Below, piece after piece: positions 56,347 through 64,000 of a stretch of DNA of 64,000 nucleotides (the first letter of the stretch is position 1; each line of letters opens with the position of its first letter). Both the position numbers and the translations under genes were made by a program. Source of the DNA: Calliopum simillimum (taxonomy: Eukaryota > Arthropoda > Insecta > Diptera > Lauxaniidae); contig OX638371.1 in the NCBI GenBank assembly GCA_951812925.1, forward strand, positions 35,004,101 to 35,068,100, read 5' to 3'. Below the pieces are notes generated by a model. It did no database searches, was not told the origin of the DNA, and saw only the letters and a program-made list of their open reading frames with translations.

Positions 56347-58865
56347 AAAAAAAAAAAGAATTGTGTTGAACACAAACAAAATTCTATTAAAATTATGTAG
56401 TAGTAGTTGTAGTAGCATTCAAAAGATTTGTGTTAACCACAACCAAAAAAAGATTTGTGTTGATCACAAGCAACGTACCTTATGCTAAATCCAAATCCGT
56501 TCTATGGTTTTTGAGATATCCTAGCCTAAGCAAGCAAAAAATACCGCATTTGCTTTATTTTGAAGCTATATAACTAGAAAAAAAAACATTTATCCGTTGA
56601 ATCCGGTACATTCCCCATGGGTGGTATAGAAATTGAAAATTAAATATTTTTTTTTTTTTTAGAGAACGAGCAACGAGCATAATATTTAAGTTAACTTTTG
56701 GAAAATTAGAAAAGTCGTTTATTAAAATTTTACTCAAAAGCAAAAACTATGTGAATTTTCAAAATACTGCAGTGTATTTAATGCTTGGCCATGCCAAAGT
56801 AACACCCTTACTAGTTATACTCTCAAGATGGAATCGATTATTCTTATTCCAATACAAAAGAAATAAATATGCTTGGTACCAGTGCACTATAGGTTTTTTC
56901 ACCCATTTTTGGGGCATAAAGTCCTTTTTCGCACTTGCTAAATTAAAGCTTTTGTTGATGGTATTTGATAAAAAAAAACACCAGAGCAAAGAACTGTATG
57001 TTCTGTTTTATTAAAAAACGAAAGGTGGCTCAGCCCGCAGGGAGTCAAAATCAAAGTTTGTGAGAAGCATTTTGAATGTAGTATACGCAGTAAATTTTGT
57101 TACACTTTTAAAGTTATTTTAACGATGGTAAGTGTTTAAAAGTCAAAGAGAAAGATTTTAGTGTTCTTTTCTTTTTTTTGGTGAAAAAAACTCATAATTC
57201 TGAACTAACCTGTAATTAATATTTTTGTTTTTTAAATTAACTTCGCTAAAAGGAAGTTCATTTTATCAATTTTATCTTGCATTTGATCGGATGTATTTTT
57301 TGAGAAATACCATTTTTTCATAATCACTCGGGTAATTCCATGGTAACTCGCGTTACAATAAGAACACTTTTTAAGACTTTAATGAAGCTTTTAAGGCTCA
57401 GCCTTTGGATTTACTAATATAATTGGATTCTTTATATACAAAAAACTTTGTTCTTGTTGCATATTAGTTGAAATTTTCAGTGGTAACTTTATATTTAACC
57501 AGTAAAATAGTGAATAGTGCTGGTAACTCGCGTTACCATTTTTGGACAACATGTTTAGAGCGTAAATTTCTTTCGCAAGTTTCTGCGAAATTTGTGGGTG
57601 AATTTCTTTACATTAGACAGAAATAAAGCCAGAAGGATATCAATAAGTATTTCTTTATTAGAAACAACAATATAAAGTGGTATTTTTTAAAATAATGCGA
57701 AAATAATGTGGTAACTCGCGTTACAAAAAAATTGGTAACTCGCGTTACTATCGATCTTTAGACCAATACAGAGGGTCTTTTCAAGTTCATAGGTATAAAA
57801 ATTAAAATTGGGTCAAAATACAAGAATAATAAAGAACTACTTCTGGCCTTTATGCACAGGAACCAAAACTAGATAAAAATTTAATAATTGTTTAACTAAG
57901 TCTATTATATCGCGATTGAAATTATTTATGGTTTAAATACAGATGGTATATTATCATCACAACTATTACTGTCACCACCAGATTCATAACTTTCCTCGGA
58001 GAAGTACCGTTTTATTTTTATGCCCGTTTTTACTTCTTCTGATGTGCAGACTTTAAAAAACGCGATAATAACGAATTGCAATGTCCAATCTTAATTTTGA
58101 CACTAAATGCTAATGTTTCTTCAATTAAACATTACTTTGGATATAAGTAGTTGAAGGTTGGAAAAAACCAGAAATTTTTCAATACCTTGTCCATATTTAC
58201 ATGGAAATACCAAGTCCGCTTGCAATTTAGAGAACTTTCGACAGTTTGTTTTGATGAACAATTTGAAAAGATAAATATTTCTTTATACAAAAATGCTTCT
58301 TGGGATCCGTGGGAGACAAGGGTCAAATTTTTTTAAAATTTCTTCAACACCTTTACTTTCATTTCAGCTAATTTTTTCACAAAACCAACATTTTTTATTC
58401 AAAAATTTATTCATCATAAGTATGTGCTAAATTTGGGGTGTGCGTTTTTTTTTTATCAAACCACTCCCGCTTGATCGGGTCACACCCAATTTTGACAAAT
58501 AAATAGCTGCTATCACTAGCACCTCAGATATGAAATTTTATTGCTGCACTTTAAACAGCTCGGATGTTATTTAAATAAAGCCTCAAAAATGGGTAAAAAA
58601 CCTATAGTGCTGCTATAGAATATTTTCAATTATTGCCTTATACAAAATTTGAACTTCAGAAATATATTCGTGCATTCCTATGAATTCACATTGGCATAAC
58701 AAGAAAGACGAGCATGAAAAAGTCACTACAGCTCTTTTTTCGTCTAACTTTCCTTGGCTAATAATAATACTACATTTTTCGAATATTTTCTTTAGTATAT
58801 TGACGTTTAATAATTTCTAACGAAATAACAGGCAATTGATATTATGACATTACTTTTACCGCGTT
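56347..58865. other. Gene-free stretch with GGTAACTCGCGTTAC repeats
   Basis: Four perfect copies of the 15-mer GGTAACTCGCGTTAC at 57342-57356, 57522-57536, 57710-57724 and 57734-57748, the first two 180 bp apart. Otherwise AT-rich without coding support. Confidence 0.6.
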
Positions 58866-59144
58866 TTGGTTTTAGGCCCTTTTGAAAAATCACCGCTGAA
58901 AAGTTGTAAATTTGTATTCGCCCGAAATGATAGTATCCGATGTGCGCTTCAAAATTCTTATGACAGACCTTTTGAAGTTGTAGGCAAAACACGAAAGTTC
59001 TTTACAATTCTGAAAAACATTAGTACAGTTACAGTAAAAATAGACAGACTCAAACCAGCTTTTCTAAATACAGAAACTACACAAACACTTTCCTACCCTC
59101 CAATTAAAAAAATTCGTTTTAATCTATTTAATATTTCTACTTAA
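58866..59144 (+). pseudogene. Gypsy-like integrase C-terminal fragment
   Basis: The last third of the frame reads YDRPFEVVGKTRKFFTILKN then TVTVKIDRLKPAFLNTE. The (G)PFxVxxRxxKxFxI...VSxDRLKPAF pattern is the C-terminal end of Ty3/gypsy integrases. The zinc finger and DDE core are missing. A polypurine tract and an LTR-like TGTAGTG follow about 50 bp downstream, in the expected order. Confidence 0.75.
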
Positions 59145-59188
59145 AATCTTAATGTACTTAATATTTATTCGATCTAATCTACTTAAAA

Positions 59189-59204
59189 TAGAGGGGGGAA
59201 TTAT
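59189..59204 (+). other. Polypurine tract and putative LTR start
   Basis: AGAGGGGGGAATTA precedes TGTAGTGC at 59204. The position after an integrase tail fits the plus-strand primer of an LTR retrotransposon. The LTR can be followed only to about 59460, where a palindrome begins. Confidence 0.6.
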
Positions 59205-59469
59205 GTAGTGCTTCACAAATACACTTTACATATTTTAAAACAATTGTCGTTAAAAGTTTCTAAAAATTTTATATTTTCCTTATTCAGAAATGTTCTAATT
59301 TCAAAAAAGAAAATTTAAATTTTTTATTTCAAATAAAATAATTGAATATTGTAGATTCATACAAAAACATCTTGTATCTAAATAGTTAAAATAAATTGTA
59401 TTAAAATATTTAAAAAAGAAAAATAAATTTAAATTATTATCCAACTGAATCTATGTATATGGGCATATC

Positions 59470-60655
59470 CTAAAATACTCTCCTCTTATATGACCCAAAT
59501 TTTAAGAAACATTTTTTTTTTCCATGTTCAATAACCAAATGTGGTGGAATATATTCCTAGACGTATAAAATGAAATTCCCAATAGGTGAACAAAAGAATT
59601 TCGACCCGAGATGGTGTCAGGAGGTCGTTTTATCTAAAAATTTTGGGAAAATCAAGGTTTCCGATAATATACTGGAGAGCACATATTGCAGAAGTAGTAG
59701 ATATGTTACGGGGCACCTTTCCAAACATTCTGGAGTAAAATTCAGAAAAATCGTATGTGGGTAGTGGCGACAAAATGGGTTTAAATGTCTAAATCGCTCA
59801 TTACGGCAAACTCCTTAATCACAAAAAATTTGATTTTGTTTATGATATTTTTTTATTTTAAGTGCCCACTGCCGAGTAAAAAACGAAAAACAAAAATTTG
59901 GGGTAAAAAAATGCGATTTTTGGCGTATTTTACTCGAAAAGGGGGGCTTAAATCAAAAAACATCATAAACAAATTCGATTTATTTTTTGTCAAGGAATTT
60001 GCTTGATTTTTTTCAGAATTTTCCAGCCTGTTATGTGGGCGTAAAGAGTGATTTAGACTTTTTAATCCATTCTGTCGCCATGACCCTCATACGATTTTTC
60101 TGAAAATTACTACGGAATATTTGTTAGATATCATGCTATCTTGCTTTATGTGTCGTTATGGTGTGCTCGATCGCATATCGCCAAAAATTTTTGGTTTTTC
60201 ATTTTTTACTCGGCAGGGGCGCTTAAAATAAAAAAATACCATGAACAAAATCAATTTATTTTTCATCAAGGAGTTTGCTAGAATTTTTTCAGAATTTTAG
60301 GAACTCTTATGTGGTCGTAATGAGCGATTTAGACATTTTAACCCATTTTGTCGCCACGACCCACATACGATTTTTCTGAATTTTACTCCAGAATATTTGA
60401 AAAGGTGCTCCGTAACATATTTACTACTTGTGCAATATTTGCTCTCCAGTGTATTATAGGAAATCTGATTTTCCCAAAATTTTTAGATAAAACGACCTCC
60501 CGACACCATCTCGGGTCGAAATTCTTTAGTTCACCTATTGGGAATTTAATTTTGTACGTCTAAGAATATATTCCACCACATTTGGTTACTGAACATGGAA
60601 AAAAAAATTTTCTTAAAACCTTGGTCATATAAGAGGAGGCTATTTTAGGAGTATT
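59470..60655. repeat. Palindromic element H with internal direct repeat
   Basis: Outer arms mirror (ATCCTAAAATACTC..CTCTTATATGACC / GTCATATAAGAGGA..CTATTTTAGGAGTA; CCCAATAGGTGAAC / GTTCACCTATTGGG). In addition 59940-60115 and 60215-60390 are direct repeats (GTCAAGGAATTTGCTTGA... / ATCAAGGAGTTTGCTAGA...). There are no genes; the mirrored frames inside are incidental. Confidence 0.85.
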
Positions 60656-60981
60656 TTTTAAGTAAAAAATCTTTTTTTCACCGCGTAATTGAAAAACATA
60701 AAAAAATAAATTTTGGGATGCAAACATTATCTATATCCCCAAAAAAAAATTTATAGTTTATAAACGCCAAAAATTTAGTAAAGACATCATCTTTATATCT
60801 AAAGCACTCATGGGTATCCACTTTATAATGAAAAAAGTTATGATCAAAAACATGTTTTTTTTTAGCCACAATAGGTCGACGATATTTTTTTTTTTATAAA
60901 TTCTACGACCATTTCCGCTATTGCACAATTACTATAGTCTAAAACTTTCAAACTTTTCTTAAATGCTTTTAAATATACATA
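60656..60981. other. Gene-free AT-rich stretch
   Basis: Nothing recognised. Confidence 0.4.
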
Positions 60982-62612
60982 CAATGAGCAAAAAAAGTTT
61001 AGGAACGCAATGCTTTTGTAACAAAACTCATTCAAATTTGTCTTTATTTAAATTAAAATTAATACAAATTGATATAACTATGGCTATGCATATATCAAGG
61101 AACATAAAAGTCTTTTTCAGATTCTAATTTAATAAAAAACAAAAGGATAAGAATCAAAAAACAAACAAGGAATCAATTTACAACGACAAAAAAGTTTAGG
61201 AACACTTTGATATATTTCAAATTAGTACTTCGTTGGACCTCCTTTTGCTGCGATTACTGCCTGCAGGCGGCGATGCATGCTTTGGACTAAAACTTGAGTG
61301 TCCTTTTTGGTGATTTTCTCCCACTCATTCATCAAAATTTCTTTAAGGGATGTCTTGGACGTAATATGGTGTTTGCGAATCCTTTTGTCCAGCAAATTCC
61401 ACACATGCTCAATAGGATTGATGTCTGGGGATTGTGGAGGTGTATGTAATTGCTTACAATTGTAAAGCAGCCACTCTTTGACCAGATAAGAAGTGTGTTT
61501 AGGATCATTATCCTGTTGAAAACGAAAGGTTTTCTTATCTAACCCAAGCTGGGACGCACTCTGCTGAAGATTCTCTTTCAAAACCTTCAAATATAAATGT
61601 TTATCCATTTTTGTGTCAATAAACACAAGTTTTCCAACTCCTGCTGTGGCCATACACCCCCACACCATGACGTTTCCACCTCCGTGCTTCACAGTTGGAG
61701 TTAAATTTTTTAATTTCAAAGCTTCATTAGGCTGTCTCCACACCTTTTGAGACCCATCGGAACCAAAAATGTTAAATTTCGACTCGTCACTCCATAGTAT
61801 ATTGTCCCAGAATGAATCGGGCTCGTCAATATATTTTCTCGCGAACGCCAGCCTCTTTTCTCGGTTTACTTGTGAAATAAATGGCTTTTTACGTGGTGTT
61901 CGTGCTTTATACCCATTCCTATGGAGCACATTTCTTATTGTTTGCGGATGCACATTAGTCCCTGAGTTTTGCAGCACTTCCTCCTGTATTTTTGGCGCCG
62001 ATTTCTTAGGATTCCGTTTTATTTCGCCCAGGATTTGGCGTTCTTCTCGAGGTGTTAGTTTTTTTGGGCGACCTGAACGTGCCTTAACATGCAAAGTTGC
62101 AGAGTTTCCGTAGGATCTTATAATGTTATGAATGCTGGAAGGAGCCCGATGGAGTATTCTACCAATTTCACGGATACCATTTCCCTCTAAGTAACGTTCC
62201 AAAATAATTTTTCGCACTTCAAAAGGAATTTCACTGCCTCGACCCATTTTTTAACTTATTTGAAAACGCTTTACAACAAGAATGAATTTCTTATGACATG
62301 AAACGCAAATATAGAGATGTCGACAAAAAGCAAATATGCGATTACCGTAAGGTTCTCTAGAAAAACGAAAATAAAACGACATAGGAATACCTGTTCCTAA
62401 ACTTTTTTGGCGTGAATTTTGGTGTCTTACTTGAACTTTTGTGAATTTTATTCCCGAAAGATGCAAAATACGTTATTTTGCATTATATTTAAGTAAAACA
62501 GACATATTTCACATAGCCTTAACAAATATTACCGATTCAGGTATGTATAAAGGGAAACTTAAAGCTTTCAATATTTAAGAACTGAGTGTTCCTAAACTTT
62601 TTTTGCCCACTG
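60982..62612 (-). mobile_element. Tc1-like transposon with intact transposase and IR/DR ends
   Basis: The ends CAATGAGCAAAAAAAGTTTA and, inverted, CAGTGGGCAAAAAAAGTTTA continue GGAAC and meet TA on both sides (60980-60981, 62613-62614). A second copy of AAAAAAGTTTAGGAACA lies about 200 bp inside each end (61187-61204; inverted 62392-62410), the paired-binding-site layout known from several Tc1-like elements. The length of 1,631 bp and the uninterrupted ORF suggest a recent arrival. Confidence 0.93.
61222..62247 (-). CDS. Tc1-like transposase, 341 aa, uninterrupted
   Basis: This enzyme class cuts out the transposon and inserts it at TA sites. The ORF starts MGRGSEIPFEVRKIILERYL. It has two helix-turn-helix regions (about 8-47 and 65-113) joined by a GRPKK (59-63) AT-hook-like motif, basic sequence RTPRKKP near 117, and a catalytic domain with LWSDESKFNIFGSDG (D154), VKHGGGNVMVWGCMA (187-201), FQQDNDPKHTS (D246) and PPQSPDINPIEHVW (E280). 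There are 33 residues between D246 and E280, one fewer than the classical 34. Length matches the family. The start is the first ATG after the inner terminal repeat. Expression was not assessable. Confidence 0.93.
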   Translation of the reverse strand: MGRGSEIPFEVRKIILERYLEGNGIREIGRILHRAPSSIHNIIRSYGNSATLHVKARSGRPKKLTPREERQILGEIKRNPKKSAPKIQEEVLQNSGTNVHPQTIRNVLHRNGYKARTPRKKPFISQVNREKRLAFARKYIDEPDSFWDNILWSDESKFNIFGSDGSQKVWRQPNEALKLKNLTPTVKHGGGNVMVWGCMATAGVGKLVFIDTKMDKHLYLKVLKENLQQSASQLGLDKKTFRFQQDNDPKHTSYLVKEWLLYNCKQLHTPPQSPDINPIEHVWNLLDKRIRKHHITSKTSLKEILMNEWEKITKKDTQVLVQSMHRRLQAVIAAKGGPTKY

Positions 62613-62614
62613 TA

Positions 62615-62992
62615 TGTATATCATGATTTCCCAAATTTAAAAGCAATTTATGAAAACCTTGAGTGCAATTTGGAAATGTAAAACTTTCTAAAATCTCAGT
62701 ACTTTTTCTTAAAAAAAAAAAATTCTGAAACTTTTATCCAAATTAAATTCATTTGGATTGTGAATTTCGTTCAAAATTACCCTAATTCCTTCATGTAATC
62801 GTAGTAGCCGGGGATGAGAAAAATTCGTCATTTCTGTGTGACATAAAAGTGAAATGAAGTGTTATAACATATTGCGTGTATTTATTTATTTTTATTTTAA
62901 CCATTTGATTATTTTCAATAAGATTTTTTAAGATTAACTTTAAAGATTTTAATGAAAATTTGAAATTATTCAAATATTCCACTAGAGTATGT
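62615..62992. other. Gene-free AT-rich stretch
   Basis: Nothing recognised. Confidence 0.4.
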
Positions 62993-63000
62993 ATGGTTAC

Positions 63001-63674
63001 TAGGCATGCGTTTATTTTACGATTTTCTGATTTTCGTTGATGCCGCCCCCCGAAATCCTTCTAATGGTCATTAAAACAAATACTATGAAGTTTCACGGCG
63101 ATCGGACAACGATAACCCGGCCCGCAAGAGAGGTCAAGGTCAAGTTGAGGTTTCAGGCAAAATATAATGAAATTTTTTTTTAAACTTAATTAAATTATTC
63201 AAAGCATAATTTTATCATATAAATTGAAATACCTTCCTAACAAGCTATAATTGTTTAAAATCGGGTAATAAATACGAATTCTATGAATTTTTCTTTTATC
63301 GGCATTAGCAAAATTGCCGCAAAATGCTATACTACTACATATGGTATTTTGCGGCAATTTTGATAATGCTGTAAAAGCAAAATTCATAGAATTCGTATTA
63401 ATTACCCGATTTTAAACAATTATAGCTTGTTCGAAAGGTATTTCAGTTTGCTATAAGATAAAATTATGCTTTGACTAATTAAATTAAGTTTATAAAAATT
63501 TTAATTATTTTTTGCCTGGAACCTCAACTTGACCTTGACCTCTCTTCTTGCGGGCAGGGTTATCAATATCCGATCGCCGAGAAACTTCATAGTATTTGTT
63601 TTCATAACCATTAGAAAGATTTCAGGGGGCGGCATCAACGAAAATCAGAAAATCGTAAAATAAGCGCATGCCTA
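63001..63674. mobile_element. Palindromic hAT-like MITE with 8-bp duplication
   Basis: The ends TAGGCATGCG and CGCATGCCTA are flanked by ATGGTTAC (62993-63000) and ATGGTTTC (63675-63682), an 8-bp duplication with one mismatch. The two 325-bp halves mirror each other up to a centre near 63335 with GGCAATTTTG/CAAAATTGCC blocks. An 8-bp duplication fits the hAT superfamily; the termini are not diagnostic. There is no coding capacity. Confidence 0.82.
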
Positions 63675-63795
63675 ATGGTTTCATAAATTAATTGATGTTA
63701 CATTATCAAATAATCCTATGAAATCGTCCGCTGTGTTTTACATCAACCAATATACCAAAAATAATCTTAACAATTTTTAATTTATTAATATGAAA

Positions 63796-64000
63796 TTATT
63801 TATTTAACATTATAACATCATACAAGGTATTCGTTTGTTCTATTTTTGTAAATAGTATTTCATAAACATTACCTTTTGTACAACAACTTAAATCATTGCG
63901 CAAAAGGTAATTTACTTTTTGAAAAGTCATCATAAATTTATAAGTTGCAACGGCATTCGCTTTATCTATTGCTGTTTCAAATTTATTTTCATTTAACACT
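63796..64000 (-). pseudogene. P-like transposase remnant cut by the window edge
   Basis: An open minus frame enters from the window edge and reads FETAIDKANAVATYKFMMTF then QKVNYLLRNDLSCCTKGN before a stop at 63796. It parallels the block at 1626-2000 (NANVIGNATVTRAI, QKLNYLLRNN), so both are the same part of a P/THAP9-like gene. What lies beyond the edge is unknown. Confidence 0.45.

Noticed and set aside
56751..57014. An 87-codon plus frame with an overlapping minus frame
   Set aside because: Low-complexity and unsupported; both strands are open by chance.

Overview
This window is AT-rich, intron-bearing and packed with transposon remnants. The families present (a mariner, Tc1-like elements, P/THAP9-like transposase fragments, a non-LTR retrotransposon family, a Penelope-like fragment, gypsy-like debris and Transib-like termini) point to an insect, most likely a higher dipteran. 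That placement is an inference from repeat content; no host marker gene is visible. I see no convincing single-copy host gene, rRNA gene, CRISPR array or bacterial operon. Almost every long open frame is transposon-derived or a by-product of a repeat.

Layout. 0-4 kb: two inverted RT fragments, a non-LTR 3' fragment, and a minus-strand P-like transposase pseudogene split by a 122-bp satellite (2330-3064). 5-8 kb: a tRNA-like SINE head, then an inverted-repeat element whose left arm is interrupted by a 1.6-kb Transib-like element (5617-7204). 13.6-14.1 kb: a Penelope-like RT remnant. 16.8-18.2 and 22.0-23.9 kb: two copies of one interspersed repeat, one broken by a Tc1-like remnant and the other by a full-length but dead mariner (22243-23493). 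20.3-25.5 kb: two inverted copies of an element carrying tRNA-like cassettes. 25.8-26.7 kb: a TA-flanked non-autonomous element. 28.6-32.3 kb: a Russian-doll nest in which a palindromic element carries three insertions inside its left terminal repeat, two of them with RSS-like heptamer ends and CGTCG 5-bp duplications. 34.8-37.2 kb: a candidate LTR with a 103-bp internal minisatellite, a polypurine tract and a Ser-rich frame.

37.4-45.7 kb: an outer inverted-repeat pair encloses a 5.9-kb two-gene DNA transposon (38371-44242). It has 13-bp terminal inverted repeats, TA duplications and subterminal repeats. One gene is a CACTA/tnp2-like transposase frame with two TGA stops; the other is an apparently intact four-exon gene for a 170-aa DUF4806-like protein. 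47.0-49.0 kb: a 1.9-kb near-perfect palindrome. 49.6-56.3 kb: a tandem duplication of a unit made of a palindromic element, a THAP-like exon, a P-like transposase exon and a third exon. 58.9-59.2 kb: a gypsy integrase tail with a polypurine tract. 59.5-60.7 kb: another palindrome. 60982-62612: a Tc1-like element with an uninterrupted 341-aa transposase and paired internal repeats; it is the best candidate for recent activity. 63001-63674: a fully palindromic element with 8-bp duplications. The right edge cuts another P-like fragment.

The genes do not form a host pathway. The functional units are transposase plus ends, and the most informative signals are target-site duplications that order the insertions in time. 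Family names are from memory of motifs; no database search was possible.
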